This document shows positions 15,833-23,327 of a stretch of DNA of 32,167 nucleotides, piece after piece. This DNA is from a virus. How positions within the stretch are numbered: position 1 is the stretch's first letter; each line of letters opens with the position of its first letter. Under the pieces are notes generated by a model. That model did not search any database. It was not told the origin of the DNA and was given only the letters and a program-made list of their open reading frames with translations. The position numbers and the translations under genes are program-made. The stretch lies in IMG/VR virus record IMGVR_UViG_3300023184_002573, positions 1-32,167 of that record, one strand, 5' to 3'.

Positions 15833-16564
15833 TTATCCTGAAATATTTCGTTCTTGTTCATCTGGATCTACATCATTTCTTCGCATCATTTTACCGCTGT
15901 ATAACGCAGTGGTTCCTGGCTCCATGCTTTTAACTACATACGCATGTCCATGAACTTTAACATCATCGCCTAATGTTAAAGTTTCGCCGTAACGGCCAGG
16001 AACTACAGTTGCATTACATCCAATAAACACATTATTACCTGCTTTGACTCCGCCTGCTAAGAATCCCTTAACGCTAACAAAACAGTTTTCACCCATTTCA
16101 ACATCGTGACCAAAAGCGGCATAATCAAGTGCTTCACAAAAGTCGCCCCATTTAACATCATCACGGACATCTACCCATCGTCCAGTATATGCGCCTCTAC
16201 CAAGGGTGCTACCTCTGCTAATTTTAGTTTCGGGGTGTATTAAACTATGAACTGGTAGATCCAGATCTTTAATCAATTTGAGTCGTTCTTTACGTAGATT
16301 ATACCCACTTTCTTCTGGTTTGCCGGCACGACTATTGCCATCCCAGCTATTACCTAGAAAAAACATAGTATCTGCGTATTTTTTAGGATTATTGTATAAG
16401 TCTAATTCACTGCCAATACAATGAACTCCTTTAATTTCATGTCCTACCGGATAGAATTTATCTAAGAATCCCAATACTTCGATCCCTAATAATTCGCAGT
16501 TTTCAGTTAAGAAATCGAATCCCCAACGGCTGCCGATAAAAATAATTGGTTTTTGTTTAGCCAT
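15833..16564 (-). CDS. NeuD/PglD-like sugar O/N-acyltransferase
   Basis: A 243-residue protein with an N-terminal Rossmann-like half (PIIFIGSRWGFDFL, then GFLDK) and a C-terminal left-handed beta-helix made of hexapeptide repeats (GRGAYTGRWVDVRDDVKWGDFCEAL through VFIGCNATVVPG). This is the layout of NeuD and PglD acetyltransferases, which acylate amino or hydroxyl groups of sugars. AAGGACAG precedes the ATG; the promoter at 16588-16616 lies just upstream, making this the first gene of the lipid-like operon. The acyl donor and acceptor are unknown; here it might join an acyl chain to a sugar, but ordinary acetylation is more likely. Confidence 0.82.
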   Translation of the reverse strand: MAKQKPIIFIGSRWGFDFLTENCELLGIEVLGFLDKFYPVGHEIKGVHCIGSELDLYNNPKKYADTMFFLGNSWDGNSRAGKPEESGYNLRKERLKLIKDLDLPVHSLIHPETKISRGSTLGRGAYTGRWVDVRDDVKWGDFCEALDYAAFGHDVEMGENCFVSVKGFLAGGVKAGNNVFIGCNATVVPGRYGETLTLGDDVKVHGHAYVVKSMEPGTTALYSGKMMRRNDVDPDEQERNISG

Positions 16565-16587
16565 ACCTGTCCTTATGATATAATAAT

Positions 16588-16616
16588 ATTATTACAGTAA
16601 ATTTAAAGTTTTTCAA
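16588..16616 (-). promoter_or_regulatory. Sigma70-type promoter for the acyltransferase-desaturase operon
   Basis: Minus-strand TTGAAA (16611-16616), 17-nt spacer and AATAAT (16588-16593), 24 nt before the acyltransferase start codon. The -35 box overlaps the end of the small interrupted reading frame at 16603-16752. Confidence 0.6.
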
Positions 16617-16752
16617 GTTGGCTAGCAGAAGGGATCTGCATACGGATATTGCGGCGTTCTACGTGTAACACAGTAGTAAAAGGGTTGCAACTACCCTAAG
16701 CGTCTAAGATACCGGCGTCAATGAATATTGGCGCTGCAACATTATTTATCAT
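16603..16752 (-). other. Small reading frame interrupted by an in-frame TAG
   Basis: An ATG at 16750-16752 overlaps the stop of the 68-aa gene as ATGA. It opens 18 codons ending ILDA, then TAG, then continues in the same frame for 30 sense codons (GSCNPFTTV... to SASQLEKL) and ends TAA at 16603-16605. The second part has the look of real protein, with amphipathic and charged residues, and contains an internal GTG and ATG. Possibilities are a nonsense-inactivated gene, stop-codon readthrough (context TAG-GGT), two tiny genes, or chance. None of the seven tRNAs seen has a CTA anticodon, so no suppressor is encoded here. If this is not a gene, the 184-nt gap holds only the promoter. Confidence 0.4.
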
Positions 16753-16955
16753 TGACTTTGTTCTGTACTAGCTTTATTTTGCCCACGTTGAGCCTGGGAT
16801 GGGTCACTGAATTTACGATTTTTAGCAGATGCTAGTGCCGCTTCAGCATCAATCATCATCTTTTTATAAAGATTACGTGCCACTGGGTCAGTGTAACTAG
16901 CTAATTTATATTTTGTTACCCGCGACATGTTAAAACTTGCATTGGTTTTTGCCAT
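16749..16955 (-). CDS. Hypothetical basic 68-aa protein
   Basis: A 68-residue basic protein: residues 1-20 are Ser/Lys/Tyr-rich, 20-47 form a probable helix (Ala/Lys/Met-rich) and the tail is Gln/Ser/Lys-rich and likely disordered. No family was recognised. AAAGGAAAA lies ahead of the ATG, and it sits between the glycosyltransferase-like gene (15-nt gap) and the TAG-interrupted frame that overlaps its stop. Confidence 0.6.
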   Translation of the reverse strand: MAKTNASFNMSRVTKYKLASYTDPVARNLYKKMMIDAEAALASAKNRKFSDPSQAQRGQNKASTEQSQ

Positions 16956-16970
16956 TGTATTTTCCTTTTA

Positions 16971-18077
16971 TTAAGTTACTATTTTAGCACTTAGTAGATG
17001 TTTTGTAAACCATTCTTTTGGATGACATTCATAATTAAACACATGCCCATGTGCTTTCATCGGAATCTTAGTCATAGACAAAAATGCGGCATCACGTGCT
17101 TGTTTTAGTGCGGCGATGTCTTGATCTAAATTAATATCAAATTCACTGATATAAGGCTTCCAAAACAAAGGAATATCTTCCACACACCAACGATATTCTG
17201 CACCATATGGGTTAACGCTATATAATCGTTCAGTGGCCGCATATAGATTTGTCCATCCTTCTCTACGTTCTGGGTATCCAATTCGTACTTTCATGTCATG
17301 ATCTAAAAATCCGATCGGGACAAACAATGGAGGTGCTATAGTACCTAATAGATTACCTACATGACTATACCCATCATAGTGTCGTATTAACTCTTTTGTG
17401 GGAGAATATACTGTGCCGGGTATTTTAAATCCATATTGCCATCCTAGACTATCTGAACGGTATATGTTATCGTCACCACAGTCTGTTTCAAACCAATACT
17501 TCTTAAATCTACCTGCTTTCATCATTAATAGACTATCAACAGTATCCCATTGGAACTTGATAAAATTACCATCTAGTGTTAATTCACCTTTATGTAGTAA
17601 GCTCATGCGCATCTGTTCTGGCCAATGGCTATAATACATCACAGCCAATGGATCAGGGTCGGCATTTAGTGTAGCAACAGACGCACTAATCATATCTAGA
17701 TCACTATCTATAAAGATATGATCATCGTTACCTTCATACCAAATTAATTCATCGTCATTAGTAAATTGTTCATTACAAAGTGTTCGCCATTTTTGTGTAC
17801 GATCTATTCTATGCCAATGTATTTCTAGTTTATCTGAGGGGAATATACTCAGAATAAACTGTTCGAGTTCAGCTTGACGAGGAGTAAACTCTGCTAGGTC
17901 AATATAGAATATAAATTTGTCTACCAATGGTGTCATTACTGCACGGCTGGCTAGGCAATATTTAAATATGTCAAATCTGTTACTAACTGGAAACCAACTA
18001 GCACGGTCATATACTGTGCCAGCATAAGGCCAAGTCATCTTAACATCAGTGATTTTTACATTGAATAAGACGATCAT
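16971..18077 (-). CDS. Glycosyltransferase-like protein
   Basis: A 368-residue soluble protein. The segment NDDELIWYEGNDDHIFIDSD near residues 105-125 resembles the DXD-bearing strand of GT-A fold glycosyltransferases, preceded by a beta-alpha region (KFIFYIDLAEFTPRQ). The later part is rich in Trp and Tyr. ATGA overlap with the aldolase-like gene indicates translational coupling in the sugar operon, so it probably transfers the sugar made by the upstream enzymes. No named family was recognised. Confidence 0.65.
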   Translation of the reverse strand: MIVLFNVKITDVKMTWPYAGTVYDRASWFPVSNRFDIFKYCLASRAVMTPLVDKFIFYIDLAEFTPRQAELEQFILSIFPSDKLEIHWHRIDRTQKWRTLCNEQFTNDDELIWYEGNDDHIFIDSDLDMISASVATLNADPDPLAVMYYSHWPEQMRMSLLHKGELTLDGNFIKFQWDTVDSLLMMKAGRFKKYWFETDCGDDNIYRSDSLGWQYGFKIPGTVYSPTKELIRHYDGYSHVGNLLGTIAPPLFVPIGFLDHDMKVRIGYPERREGWTNLYAATERLYSVNPYGAEYRWCVEDIPLFWKPYISEFDINLDQDIAALKQARDAAFLSMTKIPMKAHGHVFNYECHPKEWFTKHLLSAKIVT

Positions 18078-19060
18078 TTTAGATTATTTGTATATAGATC
18101 CAAGATAGATTCAATTTCATTGGTAATTGCAGACTTCCAATCTATTCGTTGGTTAAGTACATTCACTAATGCTTGGTATTTGCTACCAGAGAAACAATAG
18201 TGACCAGCAACATTGATTTGATGTTCACGGTCATCACGTTCAGTCCATTTGCGCCAGCGTCCGCTATTAACTACTTCATTAGCAAAGTCTGTCCATTGCC
18301 CTTGTGCGTCTGGATGAGCTTCAACTAGTCTACGTAATAGTTTAGTCTGTACCACACCTAGTTGTGGAGCTATGTTAAGAGCATGTACTCCCACAGTATC
18401 GCGTAGACGTATTTCTTCAGCTGACAAATAATCAGCATTATGCTCTTTCATCTTAACACCGTTGGTATTGGCAACTTCTACTAGTTCTTTAACTGTGGCA
18501 GTTTCAAATCCACCCGCTTGATGATCTTCGTGACATAGACTACCTGTTTGTGCCACAACAAATTGTATATTAGGAATATTCTTAGCAAACGCCACATCAT
18601 TCTTATACTTGATAGCCCCTGCGGCTACTCCCACATTTTCTTCTGTACCAAATTCAAATTGTACATTAGGATTAAGATCTAAGCAGAATTTAAATAGTTC
18701 TTCAGCGATACCATAGGTATCTTCAACACGACTAGTGTCGATATGTATTAAATTAAATCCTTGTTCAATATCATATGCGATAGTTTTCTTGGTTGCTTCT
18801 ACAGCACCACGCAATGATAAATTCTTTTCTGCATCTAAGAAGTATGGGCCACAGTGATCACGACACATCCAAATATAATCTGTAGGTAATGTAGATAACT
18901 GTTTACGTATCTGTGGGGTTGTCATCACGTAACCACTGTCTGCGTCAATTTGATTGCGACTAGCAATAATCATCAATGGTTTTTTATTATTGTGACTGTA
19001 ATTACATAATATCTCAATAACTTCACGGCTCATTGGGCCAAAACCTAATCTAAAATTCAT
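18074..19060 (-). CDS. GatZ/KbaZ-like aldolase-family protein
   Basis: Start placed at ATG 19058-19060, preceded by GGGG and overlapping the HAD gene by 11 nt; an upstream in-frame start would lie deep inside that gene. The 328-residue product shows the tagatose-bisphosphate aldolase subunit GatZ/KbaZ pattern: IASRNQID at 32-39, RDHCGPY at 67-73 (in place of GDHLGPN), HIDTS at 106-110 and EFGTEENVG at 136-144. In the galactitol pathway GatZ is a partner of the catalytic GatY. Here it is in a nucleotide-sugar operon without GatY, so it probably has its own aldol reaction, perhaps joining a three-carbon unit to make a higher sugar. That last step is inference. Confidence 0.78.
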   Translation of the reverse strand: MNFRLGFGPMSREVIEILCNYSHNNKKPLMIIASRNQIDADSGYVMTTPQIRKQLSTLPTDYIWMCRDHCGPYFLDAEKNLSLRGAVEATKKTIAYDIEQGFNLIHIDTSRVEDTYGIAEELFKFCLDLNPNVQFEFGTEENVGVAAGAIKYKNDVAFAKNIPNIQFVVAQTGSLCHEDHQAGGFETATVKELVEVANTNGVKMKEHNADYLSAEEIRLRDTVGVHALNIAPQLGVVQTKLLRRLVEAHPDAQGQWTDFANEVVNSGRWRKWTERDDREHQINVAGHYCFSGSKYQALVNVLNQRIDWKSAITNEIESILDLYTNNLK

Positions 19061-19520
19061 GTTCAATCCCCATCTTATCCATAATATATACGCAGGCATC
19101 CATGACTGCGCCTTTGCCACCTTCACGTGGTGTTACATACGTTGCATTACTAATTGCTGTTCTCCATGCTTGTGCTGGAGCAATGCTTAATCCTACATGA
19201 GGGAAAATCTTAGCATCATATGGGCCATCACCCATGAAGATTGTTTCTTCAGGATTGCCTTTATTTAATACGAAATCTAATCGATCTTTTTCTTTAACCA
19301 TAGTGCAAGGAAACTTCATATGCTCAATGATACGACTTTCTGTAATAGGCCAGCCTATTTCGTCGGCTGATACAAATTCTATTTCTAGATGTTTACGTAA
19401 TAATTTAAGTCCATCATGATCATAGTTACCAAACGCTTTAAATGGTTTACCACCAGCATACCAATAGAGCATGCCATCATTTAGCACGCCATCTACATCC
19501 ATGATAAAACGTTTATACAT
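19050..19520 (-). CDS. KdsC-like HAD phosphatase
   Basis: A 156-residue HAD protein of the capless KDO-8-phosphate phosphatase type. MDVDGVLND carries the nucleophile Asp8 and acid/base Asp10; MGDGPYDAKIF at 96-106 supplies motif IV acids; APAQAW and TPREGGKGAV at 130-139 match the family's C-terminal signature. These enzymes remove phosphate from higher-sugar acids before nucleotide activation. The TAATG overlap with the nucleotidyltransferase gene upstream and the 11-nt overlap with the GatZ-like gene downstream place it in one pathway. Its substrate is probably the GatZ-like product or a precursor. Confidence 0.88.
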   Translation of the reverse strand: MYKRFIMDVDGVLNDGMLYWYAGGKPFKAFGNYDHDGLKLLRKHLEIEFVSADEIGWPITESRIIEHMKFPCTMVKEKDRLDFVLNKGNPEETIFMGDGPYDAKIFPHVGLSIAPAQAWRTAISNATYVTPREGGKGAVMDACVYIMDKMGIEHEF

Positions 19521-21124
19521 TATCCAAGCACCTTGCTAAAGTGTAGTTGAGCAAGTGCGATCAAGAACTTGTCAAATGGTGCTTCGTGTAAAGGACTCAT
19601 ATTCAAATAGATGATTGGTACCAGTGTCTTGACCTTCTTCCAATCTAATCCTTGTTTAACTACCCAACGCTGTAAGATATCTTCATATACCTGAACATCT
19701 TTTACGCTAGGAACTTCTATTGTAGCATAATCGTTGCGTTCTGTATAGCTATAACGTTCGTGTTTGATGTCTTTATAACTCAGATGTAAGCCGCCAAGCA
19801 TCTTTGCTAGATCGTAGTATTGGTCACCATATAATGCGCCACCAAAGTCAGTGCGCCAATCGATAGCAGTAAATTGCTCTGCAAAATGTTTTTTGTGTTC
19901 TTCATAGTTGGTCAACGGACCTAGATATTGACCATGTTGATAAATCGTATTATCAAAGTGTAGATCACCGTGGATAAACTTCCATGATGTTTCTGTAGTT
20001 AACCAAGTAAAGTCAATTTTACTTAGGTATGTATCTATGGTATCTACTTCGATGCCATTAACCACACATGGCTCACTCCAATTGGCATACTTGGCACGGA
20101 ACATTTCAACACGTTCCATGGTTTTATCATGATAGAATTTATTACAGATAGTTAGATGATCGATGTCAGCATCGTTCTCAGCCGGTGCAGGTTTCCATAA
20201 TGTTGTTTCGCACCAGGCCAGCATACTTTCAAATACCTCTGGTGAATATTGATTATAAACGATGTCACCCTTGGCAAAGTCGTGTATTAAGAAGTTACCT
20301 GATTGTTCAACATTACTAGGCATAGCTTCTGGATTACAATTCGCACGCTTGACACGCATTTCTGCTTGCTTGGGGTTAGTCCAGAACTTGACGATCTTTT
20401 TATTATCGTTGTAGAATAATTCATCTGGTTTAGGAAAACTCACATCAGTGAATTCACTGCTTAGTTCTTCCCATTTTTCATAAGTACCAAAGTCTTTCCA
20501 CCCACGCACTGTATGTGCTTTCAATTTAAGTCCATCAAATCCTTCTGGAGTTTCTTTGGCTTTACGATTGATTAGATTGTTTAGGTAGTTGTCATCTTTA
20601 GCATACATCAACCCAATGAATGCATCAACTGCGGTCTTGCTAGGCAGTTTATTCTTTACGCTGATAATCTTATCAGCTTCGCGTTCAATCCAACAGTAGT
20701 CTTGTGCGATCGCACTGTCAACTGGATGTACTCCAATCCAATCGTGATCTAATTTGTCGCGATATTCAAAGTCAAACAATGTATCACAGGCCAGCCACAT
20801 GAATCCACCATGTAGATATTTTGCACAGGCTTGTATGCTGGTTGCTGGCCCGGTGTCACCTTCTGCATAGTTAGGGATATCTACGAATACCACATCTTTA
20901 TCACTGTGGACTACACCTACGTAATCTTTGATATACTGCCCCATGTGACCACAGGCAACAACGAAACGTGTGCCTACATCAAACTTTTCCATGATGTGAC
21001 TGATCAATGGTTTATTATCATAGGGTATAAGTGCTTTAGGTACCATACGACTGAATGGGCCCATCCTGCGTCCATAGCCCGCGGCTAGTATTAATACTGT
21101 GAGTTTATTGTTGGTGTTCGGCAT
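19520..21124 (-). CDS. Sugar/choline-type nucleotidyltransferase fused to an APH-like kinase
   Basis: Start at ATG 21122-21124, which has GGAAG upstream and overlaps the cupin gene by 20 nt. The 534-residue product has two domains. The N-terminal one is a nucleotidyltransferase with LAAGYGRRMG at 13-22, conserved Lys30 and ACD at 112-114. The C-terminal one is an aminoglycoside/choline-kinase fold with HGDLHFDN at 385-392 and a later Asp in the D-loop region. LicC-LicA-like phosphocholine enzymes and bifunctional sugar kinase/pyrophosphorylases share this logic. It probably phosphorylates and then nucleotide-activates one compound. Whether that compound is a sugar, choline or something else is open; the sugar context favours a sugar. 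Confidence 0.85.
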   Translation of the reverse strand: MPNTNNKLTVLILAAGYGRRMGPFSRMVPKALIPYDNKPLISHIMEKFDVGTRFVVACGHMGQYIKDYVGVVHSDKDVVFVDIPNYAEGDTGPATSIQACAKYLHGGFMWLACDTLFDFEYRDKLDHDWIGVHPVDSAIAQDYCWIEREADKIISVKNKLPSKTAVDAFIGLMYAKDDNYLNNLINRKAKETPEGFDGLKLKAHTVRGWKDFGTYEKWEELSSEFTDVSFPKPDELFYNDNKKIVKFWTNPKQAEMRVKRANCNPEAMPSNVEQSGNFLIHDFAKGDIVYNQYSPEVFESMLAWCETTLWKPAPAENDADIDHLTICNKFYHDKTMERVEMFRAKYANWSEPCVVNGIEVDTIDTYLSKIDFTWLTTETSWKFIHGDLHFDNTIYQHGQYLGPLTNYEEHKKHFAEQFTAIDWRTDFGGALYGDQYYDLAKMLGGLHLSYKDIKHERYSYTERNDYATIEVPSVKDVQVYEDILQRWVVKQGLDWKKVKTLVPIIYLNMSPLHEAPFDKFLIALAQLHFSKVLG

Positions 21125-21575
21125 CGATTCTTCCATGTCCTCTGTTTGCAGAGTCTTCAAGACGTATAACGTCATCTAATTGAGTAGTACTAGCTTCTGT
21201 ATAATGTAGATCATCATGTGCAATCATGCGGTGGATAGTGCGGGGTGGAGTATGGAATACAGCACCGGGTGCTAGTTCTTCTACAATTAATTCACTTTTG
21301 ATTTGTGCTATTTCTTCAGCTGAATACCCACCTGCTAAGAAACGTTCACAGTCAAACGGTTGTGGGTGATATGCTAGTGCACCATGCCCAATGTGTAAAT
21401 GGATACTTTCTGATTTGAATTGATGTACTTGCAGACTTGTTACAAACCCTGCTTTTAGTATCAATTCTTTGAGTGCAAATGGATAAACATCATTTCCTGG
21501 CATTAACCAAGTTTCTGTACCCCATGGTTTATGTACCACGTGGCAATTTTCAATTCTTAGGAATTCTACAGTCAT
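21105..21575 (-). CDS. Type II mannose-6-phosphate isomerase/WxcM-like cupin
   Basis: A 156-residue single-domain cupin. HKPWGTETW at about 15-23 begins the phosphomannose isomerase type II pattern; QVHQFKSESIHLHIGHG holds the first metal-binding His cluster (near residues 50-65) and HTPPRTIHRM the second; DDVIRLEDSANRGHGRID resembles the C-terminal signature of this group. It may isomerise a sugar or sugar phosphate in the cytoplasm. It is the first gene after the promoter at 21596-21624, with GAGG ahead of the ATG. Confidence 0.8.
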   Translation of the reverse strand: MTVEFLRIENCHVVHKPWGTETWLMPGNDVYPFALKELILKAGFVTSLQVHQFKSESIHLHIGHGALAYHPQPFDCERFLAGGYSAEEIAQIKSELIVEELAPGAVFHTPPRTIHRMIAHDDLHYTEASTTQLDDVIRLEDSANRGHGRIDAEHQQ

Positions 21576-21595
21576 AGCGGCCTCTTATGTAGATA

Positions 21596-21624
21596 ATTAT
21601 ATACTACTATTTAACTTTTTGCAA
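21596..21624 (-). promoter_or_regulatory. Sigma70-type promoter for the GatZ-type sugar operon
   Basis: Minus-strand TTGCAA (21619-21624), 17-nt spacer, TATAAT (21596-21601). The start codon of the cupin is 21 nt past the -10 box. The 13-mer AGTAGTATATAAT is shared exactly with the tRNA promoter at 23993-24021, suggesting common regulation. Confidence 0.75.
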
Positions 21625-21645
21625 GGCCCCATCAAAATAATTAGA

Positions 21646-22443
21646 TTATGTTCTATTATAAATTTTATACTCTTTTTCTAATTTTAACAGCTCGTTATAA
21701 TCAGCTTTATCTAAATCTCCAACGGGAAAATTTGTTCTTATAACGACCTGTTTATATGGATAATTCCCTTCAATTGATTTCAATCGTTTTTGATACATGT
21801 AATCTGCTAGTATCTGGTGATTATTAATAATATTGTCGTACAGTGTAAAATTTTTTACATAGTTTAATGCAAAAGATTTTTGATGATAAAATCTATTAGC
21901 CATTAGATCATTACCAAATGAGTTTGATCTATAGTGTAAATCAGTCGCACCCGGAACAGTTACGTCACCTGGATTTTCGATATATAATAGGCACTCAAAA
22001 TCATTTAAATTATCAATAACACACGGTCCTGCATCAATGTATAAATCAGGACGTATTTCAACTACTTGATCGTAAATAAAACTATTATCTAGTTCATATC
22101 GACGTTTCATGATGTTTGCCATTTTAGCCAGATAACTCTGATAATAAAACGTACTTGTATGCTGGTCTAACCTATTCGTAGCTAATCGATAGTTAATTAA
22201 ATTTTTATTATATTTTATAAATTCTTTGGTTACATCATCATCTGTTACTGGTCTTTTTGTCTTCAATTCGTTTATATCAGTATACCAATAATCACTTGTT
22301 TCAGTCCAGGTAGAAAAATAATAGTCAACATCAGCTGACAGCTGATCTGCATATTTAAAAATATACTCTGAGGCCCTGGGCCAGGCCCGAAAATCACCGC
22401 AAAGCAAAACTGCTAATTTATTAATTTTATGAGAATTTGACAT
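21646..22443 (-). CDS. Glycosyltransferase-like protein of unknown family
   Basis: The start is ATG 22441-22443, preceded by AGGA; a TTG directly before it is less likely. The 265-residue protein starts with a strand (KLAVLLCGDFRAW) and has DVDYYFSTW near 37-45 and VVEIRPDLYID near 127-137. These three blocks match the general pattern (CxGxxR, DVDxFxHTW, RxRPDL) of a poorly defined group of bacterial and viral glycosyltransferases. It overlaps the end of the upstream unknown gene by 17 nt and ends about 20 nt before the promoter at 21596-21624. Confidence 0.62.
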   Translation of the reverse strand: MSNSHKINKLAVLLCGDFRAWPRASEYIFKYADQLSADVDYYFSTWTETSDYWYTDINELKTKRPVTDDDVTKEFIKYNKNLINYRLATNRLDQHTSTFYYQSYLAKMANIMKRRYELDNSFIYDQVVEIRPDLYIDAGPCVIDNLNDFECLLYIENPGDVTVPGATDLHYRSNSFGNDLMANRFYHQKSFALNYVKNFTLYDNIINNHQILADYMYQKRLKSIEGNYPYKQVVIRTNFPVGDLDKADYNELLKLEKEYKIYNRT

Positions 22444-22870
22444 CAATTCCTGCCCTATAAATTAAATGCAATAGCTTTGTTATTAATAATTCTACGCTGT
22501 CTTCTTGAAGATTTTGATATTTTAATTTATTGAAATCATTCTTATATAAATTGCTTAGTAAAGAAAAAATATGTGGTTTACAATAAAATGAGCTAGTATA
22601 TAAATCTTTCGTATTAAAATAAAATCTGTCAGAATAATCATTGACGAAATTATTTTTAATATGTTGTAAATTTAAATTGGGTTGATTTATCACACAAACT
22701 AAATCAATATTGATATTTTCAAAATATATTTTTTCATCTATCTGTAGTGCTACATCTGCTAGTCTTAATGCATAAGTTGGTTTATCAGATGTTAAAATTA
22801 ACACTGGAGCAATATCAATTTTAATTGATGTTAAATCAATGTTTCCTAAGGATACTAATGCTATATTCAT
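22427..22870 (-). CDS. Unknown 147-aa protein directly after the tRNA cluster
   Basis: A 147-residue Leu/Ile/Asn-rich protein with no recognised motifs. Its ATG is 10 nt after the encoded CCA end of tRNA-Glu, and I see no Shine-Dalgarno. If the tRNA is cut from the transcript at its 3' end, the mRNA would carry only a ten-base leader. Its 3' end overlaps the glycosyltransferase-like gene by 17 nt. A partner role for that gene is possible; codon content is more AT-rich than the sugar operon below it. Confidence 0.55.
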   Translation of the reverse strand: MNIALVSLGNIDLTSIKIDIAPVLILTSDKPTYALRLADVALQIDEKIYFENINIDLVCVINQPNLNLQHIKNNFVNDYSDRFYFNTKDLYTSSFYCKPHIFSLLSNLYKNDFNKLKYQNLQEDSVELLITKLLHLIYRAGIDVKFS

Positions 22871-22880
22871 ATTTGTTAAA

Positions 22881-22956
22881 TGGTACTCCCAACGAGATTC
22901 GAACTCGTGTTACCTGCGTGAAAGGCGGGTGTCCTAGGCCTCTAGACGATGGGAGC
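22881..22956 (-). tRNA. tRNA-Glu (TTC)
   Basis: A 76-nt cloverleaf with encoded CCA: acceptor GCTCCCA/TGGGAGT, anticodon loop CTTTCAC and T-loop TTCGAAT. It is very close in layout to bacterial tRNA-Glu. The middle pair of the anticodon stem is C/A, which is unpaired. It is the last tRNA of the cluster. Confidence 0.9.
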
Positions 22957-22965
22957 GTTGATGTA

Positions 22966-23139
22966 TTATTTTTCTTTTTTCTTGGGTCTTCCCCAAGCCG
23001 CCTGGGGGACTCCTTCTTCTGCTCCACTAACTCCCCTGGCAATTTGTTGTATAACTCCACCATCTGCTAAAAACTTTTTCATAGCAATATCTATAGCATT
23101 TAGTTCGTCTAATTCTTGTTGTTTAGTGTCTTTTGACAT
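22966..23139 (-). CDS. Small 57-aa protein inside the tRNA operon
   Basis: An ATG at 23137-23139 with AGGAATAA upstream opens a 57-residue frame ending TAA at 22966-22968. The product has a charged N-terminal helix (KQQELDELNAIDIAMKKFL), a Gly/Ala-rich middle and a basic tail, RPKKKEK. It lies between tRNA-Arg and tRNA-Glu, so it is co-transcribed with them. No family was recognised; the basic tail suggests nucleic-acid or membrane contact, which is speculative. Confidence 0.6.
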   Translation of the reverse strand: MSKDTKQQELDELNAIDIAMKKFLADGGVIQQIARGVSGAEEGVPQAAWGRPKKKEK

Positions 23140-23168
23140 GTGTTATTCCTATTGTTATCAATCGTTAC

Positions 23169-23244
23169 TGGTCCGGCGTAAAGGAATCGAACCTCTATCT
23201 AGGGAGTAGAAATCCCCTGTTTTGTCCATTAAACTAACACCGGA
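23169..23244 (-). tRNA. tRNA-Arg (TCT)
   Basis: A 76-nt tRNA with encoded CCA: acceptor TCCGGTG/CGCCGGA, anticodon stem GGGGA/TCCCT, loop TTTCTAC (anticodon TCT, reading AGA) and T-loop TTCGATT. AGA is commonly used by AT-rich phages and rarer in many bacterial hosts. Confidence 0.9.
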
Positions 23245-23250
23245 CTATTC

Positions 23251-23325
23251 TGGCTACGATGCACGGACTCGAACCGCGACCAAGGGTTTTGGAAACCCGT
23301 GTGCTACCATTAACACTACACCGTA
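23251..23325 (-). tRNA. tRNA-Trp (CCA)
   Basis: A 75-nt tRNA with encoded CCA: acceptor TACGGTG/CATCGTA, discriminator G as in Trp tRNAs, anticodon loop TTCCAAA (anticodon CCA), T-stem CGCGG/CCGTG. The outermost anticodon-stem pair is a C/T mismatch. Confidence 0.85.
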
Positions 23326-23327
23326 CC

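Noticed and set aside
16680-16700. Possible +1 frameshift at CTTAGG in place of TAG readthrough
   Set aside because: The +1 frame meets a stop after about a dozen hydrophobic codons, whereas the zero frame continues for 30 protein-like codons.
22836-23063. Minus-strand frame across tRNA-Glu
   Set aside because: It is an out-of-frame shadow of the 57-aa gene and the tRNA; the 57-aa frame has a proper start and site.
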